Part shown: piece after piece, positions 16,681 through 25,909 of the stretch
Numbering within the stretch: position 1 is the first letter of the stretch
Layout of the letters: every line of letters starts with the position of its first letter
Assembly: GCA_023439045.1 (NCBI GenBank)
Contig: JAEXOY010000016.1
Span: forward strand, 62,001-126,000
Length of the DNA: 64,000 nt
From: Bacillota bacterium
Lineage (GTDB): Bacteria; Bacillota; Clostridia; Acetivibrionales; DSM-1351
Direction: 5' to 3'
The notes under the pieces: generated by a model
The model's database searches: none
What the model saw: the letters and a program-made list of their open reading frames with translations, nothing else
What the model was told of the DNA's origin: nothing
Position numbers and translations under genes: made by a program

Positions 16681-17455
16681 TATCTAATATCATCATTAAT
16701 ACAAATCCCAATGCACAACCGATTGTTCCTATATTACTATGCTCACCGTCCTGTGCTTCTGGAATAAGCTCTTCTACCACAACATAAATCATAGCACCAG
16801 CAGCAAATGCAAGAACGTAAGGAAGCACTGGTGTAATAAACGAAGTAATTAAAATTGTAATTATAGCTGCTATAGGCTCAACAATACCTGAAAACAAGCC
16901 AAATCCAAAGGCTTTTTTCTTTGTTAATCCGCTCCCAACAAAAGGAACCGAAATAATTGCTCCCTCCGGAAAATTTTGAATGGCAATACCAATTGCCAGT
17001 GCAAGAGCACCCGTAGCAGATATTAACTCTGATCCACTTATCAACCCAGCAATAGTTACCCCAACTGCCATACCCTCTGGAATATTATGGAGGGTTACCG
17101 CAAGAACAAGCATAAACGACTTTCCTAGCTTACTTGGACGCCCTTCGGGTGAATCTGTATTAATGTGTAAATGAGGAATAATCATGTCTAGCAACAGCAA
17201 AAATCCAATTCCAAGCAAAAAACCTACTGAAGCTGGAATCCATGGAGCTACTCCACTTTGCTCAGCCATTTCAATTGATGGCGTTATTAGAGACCATATG
17301 GAAGCAGCAATCATCACCCCTGCTGCAAAACCCAGAAGTGCTTTTTTTATACTAGGCTTTAGTTCTCCCTTGATAAAAAATACCATTGCTGCACCTAGCG
17401 TAGTACCAACTAGGGGCATCAATAAAGAAATAATTATGTTAAAATTAATACTCAT
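16667..17455 (-). CDS. ZIP family metal transporter
   Basis: Divalent metal importer (zinc, iron or manganese) of the ZupT/GufA-like ZIP group, 262 residues with about eight membrane helices. The diagnostic helix IV contains LHNIPEGMAVG and helix V contains IQNFPEGAIISVPF, holding the His/Glu metal-binding residues. The cytoplasmic loop between helices III and IV has HLHINTDSPEG, a short histidine-containing segment. It lies between rubrerythrin and the feo operon, fitting a metal and stress block, but the metal is not fixed by sequence. The Shine-Dalgarno site is weak (GAGAGC). Its 3' end is part of a tandem repeat. Confidence 0.92.
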   Translation of the reverse strand: MSINFNIIISLLMPLVGTTLGAAMVFFIKGELKPSIKKALLGFAAGVMIAASIWSLITPSIEMAEQSGVAPWIPASVGFLLGIGFLLLLDMIIPHLHINTDSPEGRPSKLGKSFMLVLAVTLHNIPEGMAVGVTIAGLISGSELISATGALALAIGIAIQNFPEGAIISVPFVGSGLTKKKAFGFGLFSGIVEPIAAIITILITSFITPVLPYVLAFAAGAMIYVVVEELIPEAQDGEHSNIGTIGCALGFVLMMILDIALG

Positions 17456-17608
17456 ATTTATTCAAGCTCTCGTTCCGTAATTTTTTAATAATAAGAAAAT
17501 GTATATTTATATATTCCACATAAAAACTAATATTATATGTATTCCCTATAAAAATGTATATTATATGTATCCCATACAAAAGTGTATATTATATTACCAC
17601 ATATAGAT

Positions 17609-17655
17609 AAAAAAATAAAGCAACGTCGCAAAATATATAGAATATTTTGCGACGT
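17609..17655 (-). terminator. intrinsic terminator after rubrerythrin
   Basis: ACGTCGCAAAATAT and its complement form a 14-bp stem (17623-17655) with a short loop, followed on the minus strand by TGCTTTATTTTTTT. It lies 10 bases after the rubrerythrin stop. The gap between it and the ZIP start (17456-17608) holds three loose repeats of a TATATTATATGTATTCC-like word. Confidence 0.85.
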
Positions 17656-17664
17656 ATAATTATA

Positions 17665-18201
17665 TTACTTGTAGTTTTCTTTTCTAACTTCAAAGAAGCT
17701 CTTTGGATGGGCACAAACTGGACATACTTCAGGAGCCTTTTTGCCCATTACTAAATGACCACAGTTGCGGCACTCCCACATTGCTTCATCAGCCTTTTCA
17801 AATACCTTTTGCATTTCAACATTGCTTAACAATGCACGGTAACGTTCTTCGTGTGACTTTTCAATAGCCGCTACCATTCTGAACTGTTTTGCAAGCGCTG
17901 TAAAGCCTTCTTCTTCGGCATCCTTTGCAAAATTCTCGTACATATCAGTCCATTCGTAATGTTCACCTTCTGCTGCATGAAGTAGATTTACTTTTGTATC
18001 GCCAAGTTCTCCTAGAGCCTTAAACCATAGCTTAGCATGCTCTTTTTCGTTATTAGCAGTTTCTTCAAAAATAGCAGCTATCTGTTCATAGCCCTCTTTT
18101 TTTGCTACTGATGCAAAATAAGTGTATTTGTTTCTTGCCATGCTTTCTCCAGCAAATGCTGCTTCTAGATTTTTTTCTGTTTTTGTACCCTTAATGTTCA
18201 T
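17665..18201 (-). CDS. rbr: rubrerythrin
   Basis: Non-haem diiron peroxidase protecting anaerobes from hydrogen peroxide. The ferritin-like domain (1-135) shows the metal ligands in EAAFAGESMARNKY, TANNEKEHAKLW and AIEKSHEERYRALL, and the C-terminal rubredoxin-like domain has WECRNCGHLV and CPVCAHPKSFF, a CxxC pair each. At 178 residues it is a standard Fe(Cys)4-tailed rubrerythrin. AAGGAGAG lies 7 bases before the ATG. It directly follows the PerR-like gene (64-base gap containing a CAGGC-TAAC-GCCTG palindrome), so control by that regulator is likely. Confidence 0.97.
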   Translation of the reverse strand: MNIKGTKTEKNLEAAFAGESMARNKYTYFASVAKKEGYEQIAAIFEETANNEKEHAKLWFKALGELGDTKVNLLHAAEGEHYEWTDMYENFAKDAEEEGFTALAKQFRMVAAIEKSHEERYRALLSNVEMQKVFEKADEAMWECRNCGHLVMGKKAPEVCPVCAHPKSFFEVRKENYK

Positions 18202-18265
18202 AATGACTCTCCTTTTTAATTAAATTATTTCAGGCTAACGCCTGTAAAAAAATATCATAATAATC

Positions 18266-18643
18266 TCAATTTTTTTCACAATTGCAACATGTCCCGCTAA
18301 ATAATAATTCATAACCTTTTATCTCAAAACCATCCATAACAGTTTCTTGAAGATCTATGTTATGAGGTACTTGTATATCATAAACTTTGCCACATTTCGT
18401 ACATCTAAAATGACTATGCTTTGAAGAAAAAAAATCATATCTATCTGAGGCATTTGCCAGTGCAATGCGTAATACCTCACCATTTTTAGCTAAATGATTT
18501 AAATTTCTATATACTGTACCTTTACTAATATGTGGATGCTTTTTAGCGACCTCTTCGTAAATCTCATCAGCACTTGGATGATTCTTTAGGTTTTGTACTG
18601 CTTCAATGACAAGTTGTTTTTGTATTGTGTTTCTGCATTTCAT
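18266..18643 (-). CDS. perR: Fur family regulator, PerR-like
   Basis: Metal-dependent repressor of 125 residues. The winged helix covers about 1-75 (SADEIYEEVAKKHPHISKGTVYRNLNHL), followed by the metal and dimer domain: SDRYDFFSSKHSHFRC and two CxxC zinc pairs (CTKC and CCNC). The residue after CGKVY is Asp, as in peroxide-sensing PerR, rather than the Glu usual in Fur. Position next to rubrerythrin agrees with a peroxide role. AAGGAA lies 8 bases before the ATG. A Fur/PerR-type box sits between its own promoter and start codon, so it probably represses itself. The symbol is by similarity; Fur or Zur identity is less likely. Confidence 0.85.
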   Translation of the reverse strand: MKCRNTIQKQLVIEAVQNLKNHPSADEIYEEVAKKHPHISKGTVYRNLNHLAKNGEVLRIALANASDRYDFFSSKHSHFRCTKCGKVYDIQVPHNIDLQETVMDGFEIKGYELLFSGTCCNCEKN

Positions 18644-18659
18644 GATACTAATTCCTTAT

Positions 18660-18708
18660 TGATAATCATTACTATTAAAAATTTACTATATATTTAAAAT
18701 CATGTCAA
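18660..18708 (-). promoter_or_regulatory. perR promoter and Fur/PerR box
   Basis: TTGACA (18708-18703) and TAAATT (18685-18680) are 17 bases apart on the minus strand. At 18660-18674 lies TGATAAT-C-ATTACTA, matching a 7-1-7 Fur/PerR-type box (TGATAAT-N-ATTATCA) in 12 of 14 arm positions. It covers the predicted transcription start, ideal for repression. Confidence 0.7.
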
Positions 18709-18758
18709 TACTGAAACTAATAAACCAACATAGAAATTAATAATCCCATACATAAATA

Positions 18759-18798
18759 AAAATCCCGATATAGAATACATGCTCTATATCGGGATTTT
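18759..18798 (-). terminator. intrinsic terminator after the DtxR-like gene
   Basis: AAAATCCCGATATAGA and its exact complement form a 16-bp stem with an 8-base loop; the minus strand continues TTTATTTATG. It lies 36 bases beyond the stop at 18834. Confidence 0.85.
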
Positions 18799-18833
18799 GT
18801 ACTCATAAAAGACTAAAACAAAAATGCTAATAA

Positions 18834-19223
18834 TCAACCATTGTAGTTCAAATATAGTTTTATCTTTTCAATTGCTTCTTCACTTATTATATGCTCTATC
18901 TTACAGGCATCCGATTCAGCAATATCGGGATCTAAGCTTAATGATTTTTTTAGAAACTCAGTAATTAATTTGTGTCTTTGAACAACATTCTCTGCTTTTT
19001 CTCTGCCCTCTTTGGTAAGTTGAATGTGTCCATTTGTATCTATACTAATCAACTGTTTATCCTTCAAAATGCTCATTGCTCTGCTAATACTGGGCTTTGA
19101 ATAGTTGAGTTCATGCGCTACGTCAATTGACCTAACATTACCTAGTTTCTTTTGAAGCAATAATATTGTTTCAAGATAAGTTTCGCCTGATTCTTTTAGT
19201 GCCACTGATTCCTTCATCTCCAC
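18834..19223 (-). CDS. DtxR/MntR-family metal-dependent regulator
   Basis: Fe(II)- or Mn(II)-responsive repressor of 129 residues, without an SH3 domain, so of the MntR/short DtxR kind. The N-terminal helix-turn-helix reads ESGETYLETILLLQKKLGNVRSIDVA then LNYSKPSISRAMSILKDK; the dimer and metal region has GREKAENVVQRHKLITEFL and ACKIEHIISEEAIEKIKLYL with Cys/His/Glu ligands (C-IEH-IS), the iron-type Cys ligand pattern rather than the manganese pattern. The start is GTG 19223 after CAGGA. It is monocistronic. Its most likely targets are the GTTAG-N6-CTAAC palindromes of the nearby feo genes; its own upstream region contains AATCAT-N6-ATGATT. Confidence 0.88.
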   Translation of the reverse strand: MEMKESVALKESGETYLETILLLQKKLGNVRSIDVAHELNYSKPSISRAMSILKDKQLISIDTNGHIQLTKEGREKAENVVQRHKLITEFLKKSLSLDPDIAESDACKIEHIISEEAIEKIKLYLNYNG

Positions 19224-19362
19224 GTCAATATCCTGCCTTTCAAATAGAATTCACTAATCATTATAACATGATTGTCAACTAATATAGATATGTAATATAA
19301 AATAGTCCCATTATTAATGACCATAGTATTGTCTACACATATAATTACAAGATAGTTTTATT

Positions 19363-19407
19363 ATAACGACCTTATTAATAACGACCTTATTAATAACGAC
19401 CCTATTT
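19363..19407. repeat. 15-bp tandem triplicate at a gene stop
   Basis: ATAACGACCTTATTA occurs three times head to tail (19363-19377, 19378-19392, 19393-19407, the last with two changes). The third copy contains the stop codon of the RCC1-like gene. Confidence 0.85.
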
Positions 19408-21183
19408 TGAAGTTATTCCATAATACGCTTTGGCACTTTTGGTGCGAGAAGCGCTATAATATTCAATAACAATCTCGGTATGATTACTTTCAATAGAAAT
19501 CATTCGATCACTTTTTTGGTCATAAATGACAGCTGCTTTTAGTTCATATCTTCTATCGTTGTTATCAAAGTATGCCGTGACTTTGGGCATAATATAATTA
19601 ATAATTTGTTTTACAACAGCTGGGTCCAGCTTTTGAAAAAGACAGTTTCCTAAATCATTTATTGTAGCACCAGCATCATCGATAGATAAAAGGTCTACAT
19701 AAAATGTAATGTCCGCAATTTGTTTATCACTATTATTGATTACACAAAGATCGGAATCAGGACATACAAAAGGCCCAACCTTTTCTGTTTTACCAGTGAA
19801 TGCACTTGTCCCAACTAGTTTATATGATATATCCTTTCTTTTTATTGTTTGAACAGAAGCCTTTTTTGTGACAATATCATAGCTATAGTCACAGTCAAGA
19901 GCTGGGCAAAGGCTTGAAATAGGCGCATATACTACTCCATTTTTCATAATAGGAAGAGGTTTCATTTCAACATACAAATCATTTATACGAAAAATAGACT
20001 TTCCAATTGTAAACTTAATTTTCTTACTCTTGCTTGTAATAACATACTCTTTATCTTTGCCTTGTGTCAAGGTGGCTCCAATAGCTTCAGCAAAAGCTTT
20101 AGCTGGTACCATTATCTCATTATTCTCTCCATAGTATGGTTTGGCTGATCCAGCAAGTGCCTTTCCCTCTACGTAAACGCTCAGCTGTGGTAATGACAAA
20201 GGAGCTGCCTTTGTCAACAATATCTTATCAGGAACTCTTAATCCCTTCCACCCCTTGATATTACCAGCTCCGTCAGAATTTTCACCGGTAAAAACTAATG
20301 TACCATCAGTTTTTAAGCCAACTGTATAGTATTCTCCTGCAGCTATCTGACGAATATTCTTCCAACCACTTACATTGAATTGTCCATAATTTCTAAAAGT
20401 TTTGGTACCAACACCAACTACAGTTCCATCTGACTTAAGCCCTACAACATGATTATATCCTGAGACCAATTGAACAATATTTTTCCAGCCGGTAAACTTT
20501 GATCTATCATTATAATAAGGATCAGTTTCCTCCCCAACAGTAACAATGGTTCCGTCTTTTCTGAGTCCTGCAACAACCGGACCGATTTTTACAACGTCAA
20601 CTATGTCCGTCCATATTGAAAAAGCCTTTCTGTAGTCTTTGAGACTGTCTTCTGAGCATCCTGCGGAGTGTATTTTCCCTGCTACATCAATTCCAACAAA
20701 TAAATCTTCTGAAGCAATTACCTTTTTAATATTCTTCCACTTAGAGATTTCTTCTGATACATCAGATCTGTCTATTCCAACAGATAATACCGTTCCATCA
20801 CTTTTTAAGCCAAGGAAAGTATCATAGCCGGCAGTAATATCTACTATACCCTTCCAACTAGAAACATCAGGGGCATTCTTTTCAGATAAAACAACAGTAC
20901 CATCCTTTTTTAGCCCCATTAGATAAGTACCTAAGGATTGTGCAGCTAGCTCGACAATATCCTTCCATTTTGATATTTCAGGGGTATTGTCAAACTTAAA
21001 ATATGTATTTTTTGTGACAGCTACGGTACCATTAGATTTTATTGCAGCAACCTGATTATACAATGAAACAAGGTTTGTAGTAGGTTTTGGTATAGCAATT
21101 TCTTTTGCTTGTACACTGCTTCCTATAGCAAATGTCTGCAGAAATAACACTAAAGTTAAAAAAAATGTAATAATTCTTTTCAT
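19402..21183 (-). CDS. secreted RCC1-repeat protein with copper-amine-oxidase-N-like (stalk) domain
   Basis: A 593-residue exported protein. Residues 1-26 are a Sec signal peptide ending VQA. About residues 35-315 contain seven repeats of roughly 40-50 residues with the pattern GLK-DGTV--VG and W-NI---A-G, typical of RCC1-type beta-propellers in clostridial surface proteins. Residues about 330-460 form a stalk domain (VYVEGKAL, NEIMVPAKAFAEAIGATL, YAPISSLCPALDCDYSYD) as found in many Firmicutes cell-envelope proteins. The last 130 residues are unassigned. GGGGAG lies 9 bases before the ATG. Function is unknown; binding of polysaccharide or protein at the cell surface is a guess. It is monocistronic. 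Confidence 0.85.
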   Translation of the reverse strand: MKRIITFFLTLVLFLQTFAIGSSVQAKEIAIPKPTTNLVSLYNQVAAIKSNGTVAVTKNTYFKFDNTPEISKWKDIVELAAQSLGTYLMGLKKDGTVVLSEKNAPDVSSWKGIVDITAGYDTFLGLKSDGTVLSVGIDRSDVSEEISKWKNIKKVIASEDLFVGIDVAGKIHSAGCSEDSLKDYRKAFSIWTDIVDVVKIGPVVAGLRKDGTIVTVGEETDPYYNDRSKFTGWKNIVQLVSGYNHVVGLKSDGTVVGVGTKTFRNYGQFNVSGWKNIRQIAAGEYYTVGLKTDGTLVFTGENSDGAGNIKGWKGLRVPDKILLTKAAPLSLPQLSVYVEGKALAGSAKPYYGENNEIMVPAKAFAEAIGATLTQGKDKEYVITSKSKKIKFTIGKSIFRINDLYVEMKPLPIMKNGVVYAPISSLCPALDCDYSYDIVTKKASVQTIKRKDISYKLVGTSAFTGKTEKVGPFVCPDSDLCVINNSDKQIADITFYVDLLSIDDAGATINDLGNCLFQKLDPAVVKQIINYIMPKVTAYFDNNDRRYELKAAVIYDQKSDRMISIESNHTEIVIEYYSASRTKSAKAYYGITSK

Positions 21184-21372
21184 ACACAGTCTCCCCGTAA
21201 TATATGTTATTTAATATGTATAAGTGATGGGCGAACCTTCTCAACTAATGTTTTACACTTCCAAAACACTTTAACATATATTCCCATAAGTTTCAATAAT
21301 TATCTCACACTGTGAATGATATTGAACAATAAATTATATGAATTATTTATTACACTAAAATCATTAATAGTC

Positions 21373-23442
21373 TTAATAAATCTTTCTCCCCAGTTTGTCA
21401 GCAATTCCTGTTTTTCTATAGAAATAAGAGTTAATAATATCTCTCCATTCCTTAGAATGCTCTAATTGGCCATGAAGTCTAGCCAGTACATGACTATACC
21501 ACTCATCAACAATCTTACCCTTTACTGATTGCCATTTTGAAATAAGTCCTTCTACCTGCTCTACGCCCTCAAAATGAGTATTGTAAATATGCTGTATTAG
21601 AGTCTCACCAGATTTCAAGCGGTAGCTATATGGTACACGATGAAAGAACAATAACAATTCCTCAGGACAAGCCTTCATATCCTCATATTGCTTTGCTACT
21701 TCTTTATTGTACTGACCCGCAAACCCAGTTCCAGACTTAACACTCCTGTCAACACCAATTGCAGTATGGTCAGCTCTATGGTAGGTCCCCCACTTATCGT
21801 ACTCGTAGCCATCAACATTTGGACCGTAATGGTGGTTTGGATTTACCATCCAACCAATACCTAATGGAGAAGTATAGTTCTCATATATTTTCCATGAATC
21901 AAGCAGCATATCTGAGATTGTATTCACCACGTTGGATTCATTCGTATACGTCAGCTTAATCCATTCTTCAACTATTTCTGTAGCTGCTAGATTTGGGTTC
22001 CACAATAATCTCCCATATCCATACAAGTTGGACTGAGCAAGCTGTAAGCCAGTCCAGTTTAAATCATCACCAACATTTACTACTGCGGCAACACCATTAA
22101 CCCTACTCTTAACAGTGGAGTTTCCAATTGTAGGACAGGTATCAAAGTCCATAATTTCCTTCCACATTGGAATCAGGCAACATAGGTGCCTCTGCTGACC
22201 GGTATATTCTTGTGTAATCTGAAGTTCAAGAAACTTATTCGTTTTGTCTAGTGCACCAAACAGAGGTGATACTGGTTCTCTAACTTGAAAATCTACTGGC
22301 CCATTCTTGATTTGAAGATATACGTTATCTGCAAACTTGCCATCCAACGGCATAAAATTATCATATGCCGCCCTTGCCCTATCTGTGGTTGTGTCACGCC
22401 AGTCCTGCTTGCAATTATATACAAAACATCTCCACACCAAAATTCCACCATGTGGTCTCAGTGCTTCTCCCAACATATTTGCACCATCAGCATGTGTCCG
22501 TCCGTAAGTAAACGGACCAGGTCTACCCTCTGAGTCGGCCTTTACCAAAAATCCTCCAAAATCCGGAATGTATTTATAGATTTCTATTGCCTTTACGTTC
22601 CACCACTTTTTGACTTCTTCATCAAGTGGGTCTGCTGTAGTTAATCCACCTATCTCCATAGGACTTGCAAAATTTATGCTGAAATACACTCTTATGCCAT
22701 ACTCCCTGAAAATATCAGCAAGCTTAGCCGCTTGTGGCAGGTACTCCTCTGTAATCAGCTTAGTTTCATGCTTATGTACATTTACGTTGTTTATCACTAT
22801 TGAATTGATGCCTATTGAACACAGCAGTCTTGCGTAATCTCTTATTCTGGTAGTATCCTTAATAAACATATTGTCTTTGTAAAAAATTGAATTACCCGCA
22901 TATCCTCTTTCTATACTGCCGTCCATATTGTCCCAATGGTCTATTGTTCTAAATGCAAAGAATGGATTTTCAAGCTTATTGATATTATCGAGTTCTGCTT
23001 GTGTCTGAAGTAGTCTCAATAGTTCAAACACCCCATATAGTAATCCTTGCTCTGTTTTTCCGGTAAGTATAATGTAATTTTGTGTTTTTGCAACTACGTT
23101 CTTTATCAGGTAGCCTTCATTTTTTATGTTGTTTCGCTCTTCTACAGAAACTGAGCAATCAATTGTATCGTTATTGCCCAATGTACCAACAATAATATAT
23201 GGACGGTTTTTTTCTGGAAGTTCAGTCAATATAGACCCCTGCTTATTTCCCAGCATGCTCTTAATACCAGTTCGAAGCTCATTCACAGCACAGTTAATAA
23301 TAGGTGTATCTTCAACCTTTACTATGTATTTGCACCAAGTCTTATATTTATCAGCGATATTTGCTGCCTCAATCCTTCTATATGCTAGCCAGCAGCCATA
23401 CCCTGCTGATAACTTCTTTTGGTTTAATTCTACCTTATTCAT
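21373..23442 (-). CDS. aguA: alpha-glucuronidase, GH67
   Basis: Releases 4-O-methyl-glucuronic acid or glucuronic acid from xylan-derived aldouronic acids. The 689-residue protein has no signal peptide, fitting the intracellular bacterial GH67 enzymes. Family features include FRTIDHWDNMDGSIERGYAG, SIGINSIVINNVNVH, FGGFLVKADSEGRPGPF (with the catalytic acidic residues of the central barrel), WRCFVYNC and GWMVNPNHHYGPNVDGYEYD. AGGAGGG lies about 10 bases before the ATG. It follows uxaC on the same strand with an 89-base gap, so the released sugar acid is channelled to the isomerase. A transporter for aldouronic acids is not in the window. Confidence 0.95.
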   Translation of the reverse strand: MNKVELNQKKLSAGYGCWLAYRRIEAANIADKYKTWCKYIVKVEDTPIINCAVNELRTGIKSMLGNKQGSILTELPEKNRPYIIVGTLGNNDTIDCSVSVEERNNIKNEGYLIKNVVAKTQNYIILTGKTEQGLLYGVFELLRLLQTQAELDNINKLENPFFAFRTIDHWDNMDGSIERGYAGNSIFYKDNMFIKDTTRIRDYARLLCSIGINSIVINNVNVHKHETKLITEEYLPQAAKLADIFREYGIRVYFSINFASPMEIGGLTTADPLDEEVKKWWNVKAIEIYKYIPDFGGFLVKADSEGRPGPFTYGRTHADGANMLGEALRPHGGILVWRCFVYNCKQDWRDTTTDRARAAYDNFMPLDGKFADNVYLQIKNGPVDFQVREPVSPLFGALDKTNKFLELQITQEYTGQQRHLCCLIPMWKEIMDFDTCPTIGNSTVKSRVNGVAAVVNVGDDLNWTGLQLAQSNLYGYGRLLWNPNLAATEIVEEWIKLTYTNESNVVNTISDMLLDSWKIYENYTSPLGIGWMVNPNHHYGPNVDGYEYDKWGTYHRADHTAIGVDRSVKSGTGFAGQYNKEVAKQYEDMKACPEELLLFFHRVPYSYRLKSGETLIQHIYNTHFEGVEQVEGLISKWQSVKGKIVDEWYSHVLARLHGQLEHSKEWRDIINSYFYRKTGIADKLGRKIY

Positions 23443-23531
23443 TATACAAGCCCTCCTAAAGCTTAAACATTAGTATTTATTGAAAATAATTATCTATCAT
23501 CTTGGCTAATGAATGTTATATATTTTCTTTA

Positions 23532-24785
23532 TTACAGCTTCTTGCTGAGGAAGCTCCAGAAGTTCCCTCCAAGGAGTTGGCCAACATCTTTTACAATCTG
23601 ACCTTCTGTAAGCTTATACCCCATTTCAAGTAAGTTCCCATACTTATTAGACAAGACTTTTGCTATTATACGTTTGGAATGCTCCCATTTGCTTATTAGC
23701 TGCTCAAATACTCTGCAGTCAGAATGTTGAGGTATAAAAGAATAGCCTAACCATTCTACCCTCATATTTGTAATTAGCTCAATTGTTGTTGGTGAATTGA
23801 TAAACCACCAGCACCCGAATACCATTAAATTTTTAAACTTTCTGGCTGTAATAATAAGTTCATGCTGATTTTCTAGAGAAAGCATTGTAACAAGGAATTT
23901 GTTTTTTGGGAAATTAGAACATAGGGTTTCAACCGCTTGTATATCAGCCCTACCCAACGAATCTCCTGCTAATCTAAGCTCAGCATTTACGCCTCTTTTA
24001 ACTCCTATCATAAGTGCAAATGGAATATTCTCTTGTCTGCAAACAGGTAGAATACATTGTTCAATAAGTTTTGCTCTCATGCTCCCATCGCTCATACAAA
24101 AATCAGGAGGAAGTGAAACAGCACAGTACAGGGCGTCCATTCTATCTATCCATTCCAAAAGAAATCTTTTAACTTCATTAACAGTCCTATCTGTCAAGTC
24201 ACTACTGACATTGTAGCCCATCAAGCTCAATTCTGCTACTGCCCTATCCCAGCTGTTCAGCAGTATATCCACCCTAAGAGCTGCCTTAAACCTATCGTCT
24301 TTTACAAAACCACTTTTCCATATAAAACGTTCCGCATAATCAAATGGGTCATTCGTCATAACAACACACTTTAAATTATTCATTCTGAAAACATTGTCTA
24401 TATGGTCCGAAAGGTTGATATTATTGAAAAAATCCCTAAAGTAATTAATTTCCTTGTTGTTTACATCAAGCCCTAATCTGTTGAATATTGTGATAATTGA
24501 TCTTGCAGGCTCACTAACTGGTGTATTGCGGACGAATAGTGTATCCCAGACACATTCCGCCTGTTCTGTTTTACTCAGCTCAAAAAATGCATTATAGTCA
24601 ATATCCAAATGGCGCATAGTCTCTGCAACCAGGTAATGATACGTCAGTAAATCATCTATTCCGTACAAAAACAGTTTGTCAAACTTTCCAGAATATAAAT
24701 GAGTATGTATATCTGTAATTTCGGCAGAGAAAACTGCTTTATTAACAACAGACTCAATATCTTGTCTCGTTGTGATGCTATTCAT
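23532..24785 (-). CDS. uxaC: glucuronate isomerase family protein
   Basis: Isomerises D-glucuronate to D-fructuronate, the first step after AguA. The metal-binding ITDIHTHLYSGKFDKL motif lies near the N-terminus, and GCWWFINSPTTIE and LGYSFIPQHSDCRVFEQLI near the C-terminus match the amidohydrolase fold of the UxaC family. At 417 residues it is about 50 shorter than E. coli UxaC and rather diverged, so assignment rests partly on its neighbours aguA, uxuA and uxuB. I start at ATG 24785, 9 bases after AAAGGA; the in-frame ATG at 24803 overlaps that site. It is divergent from the araC-type gene, with candidate operators between. Confidence 0.8.
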   Translation of the reverse strand: MNSITTRQDIESVVNKAVFSAEITDIHTHLYSGKFDKLFLYGIDDLLTYHYLVAETMRHLDIDYNAFFELSKTEQAECVWDTLFVRNTPVSEPARSIITIFNRLGLDVNNKEINYFRDFFNNINLSDHIDNVFRMNNLKCVVMTNDPFDYAERFIWKSGFVKDDRFKAALRVDILLNSWDRAVAELSLMGYNVSSDLTDRTVNEVKRFLLEWIDRMDALYCAVSLPPDFCMSDGSMRAKLIEQCILPVCRQENIPFALMIGVKRGVNAELRLAGDSLGRADIQAVETLCSNFPKNKFLVTMLSLENQHELIITARKFKNLMVFGCWWFINSPTTIELITNMRVEWLGYSFIPQHSDCRVFEQLISKWEHSKRIIAKVLSNKYGNLLEMGYKLTEGQIVKDVGQLLGGNFWSFLSKKL

Positions 24786-24888
24786 ATTAATACATCCTTT
24801 CAAATATAACTTCTATTGTAAAGCCTATAAAGTTTAGTTTAATCTAGCCCATTTATTTACACTATCATTATGAAAATACTTTATATTA

Positions 24889-24951
24889 AGTATAACGCTG
24901 TTAATTTGCCTATTTCTTGGATAAAATTGCTTGTAAATATGCAAAAATTGC
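24889..24951 (-). promoter_or_regulatory. uxaC promoter with 21-bp-spaced direct repeats
   Basis: GATAAAATTGC (24920-24930) and GCAAAAATTGC (24941-24951) are direct repeats with starts 21 bp apart. On the minus strand they lie just upstream of a weak -35 (AGAAAT at 24917-24912), 17 bases and a -10 TATACT (24894-24889). A looser copy, GTTAATTTGCC, lies at 24900-24910. This two-turn spacing beside a poor -35 is the classic layout for AraC-family activators. The divergent araC-type gene begins at 25041, so it may be controlled too. Confidence 0.65.
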
Positions 24952-25040
24952 TTTATTATTTTAGATATACCAAATAATAGATATTATTTTACATGTATTA
25001 TCCGCCCTCATAACTATCCTGCTTGAATGGAGTGATAAGC

Positions 25041-25901
25041 TTGAAACTTCCCAGCCAACATTTTACATTGCGTCAGCAAATGGAGACAAATGATTTTGAG
25101 CTATTTTATTTTAAAGATACTATCCCAGTGGAAGTCGACTTTCACAACCATGATTTTTATGAGATATACCTTTTTTTATCAGGCAAGGTTACATATGTTA
25201 TTGAAGGAAAAACCTATCTATTGAAGCCAAAGGATATATTGATAATCAATAATAAGGAATTGCACAAGGCTTTTATAGAAAAAGACATGCTATATGAAAG
25301 AATTGTTATCTGGATTAGACCAGATTACATAAAATCACTAAGCAGTGTAAAATCAGATCTTCTATCAGCCTTTGACTCAACTTCCATTAGCAAGATAAAC
25401 CTATTAAGACCAAATGCCCAGTTATCAGATATTATTTATAATACCGTAGAAAACCTTGGAGTAGCTTATAATAGTACCGAATACGGAAGTGATCTTTTGA
25501 AAACTACTTACCTACAAGAGCTTTTGGTGTACCTCAATCGGGCTTATCAGCTGCCATTGAGGAAAGAAGCACAGTTAAGTATAAGTTATGACGATAAGAT
25601 TAATAACATTCTATATTATTTAAATGAAAATTTAAATGGAGATGTATCACTAGATACTCTTTCTATAAAATTTTATATCAGCAAATACCATCTTTTGCGT
25701 GAGTTTAAAAAGAATACTGGATATACTATACACCGATATATCCAGCAGAAACGACTAATTTTAGCTAAGGAGCTTCTAAAGGGAAATAGTAATATAACAG
25801 AGGTCTGTAATCAATGCGGTTTTGGGGACTATTCAAACTTTATTCGTTCCTTCAGAAAAGAGTTTGGAATATCTCCCAAAAAATACAGTAAAAAGGTATA
25901 A
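25041..25901 (+). CDS. AraC family transcriptional regulator
   Basis: A 286-residue regulator with an N-terminal cupin-like ligand domain (DFHNHDFYEIYLFLSGKVTYV then YLLKPKDILIINNKELH) and a C-terminal pair of helix-turn-helix motifs (VSLDTLSIKFYISKYHLLREFKK and SNITEVCNQCGFGDYSNFIRSFRK) ending FGISPKKYSKK. The ligand is presumably glucuronate or a related acid, judged from the neighbours. I start at TTG 25041, 8 bases after GGAG; an in-frame TTG at 25023 precedes that site. It lies between uxaC and uxuA and probably activates both flanking operons through the repeated half-sites described at 24920-24951 and 28719-28750. Confidence 0.9.
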   Translation: MKLPSQHFTLRQQMETNDFELFYFKDTIPVEVDFHNHDFYEIYLFLSGKVTYVIEGKTYLLKPKDILIINNKELHKAFIEKDMLYERIVIWIRPDYIKSLSSVKSDLLSAFDSTSISKINLLRPNAQLSDIIYNTVENLGVAYNSTEYGSDLLKTTYLQELLVYLNRAYQLPLRKEAQLSISYDDKINNILYYLNENLNGDVSLDTLSIKFYISKYHLLREFKKNTGYTIHRYIQQKRLILAKELLKGNSNITEVCNQCGFGDYSNFIRSFRKEFGISPKKYSKKV

Positions 25902-25909
25902 CTTTTGTG

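Noticed and set aside
18231..18244. Palindrome CAGGC-TAAC-GCCTG between perR and rbr as terminator
   Set aside because: No T-tract follows on the minus strand and the stem is only 5 bp; an operator or chance is equally likely.
19224..19362. Operator AATCAT-N6-ATGATT upstream of the DtxR-like gene as another GTTAG-type site
   Set aside because: It does not match GTTAG-N6-CTAAC; it may still be an unrelated operator, but one AT-rich palindrome is weak evidence.
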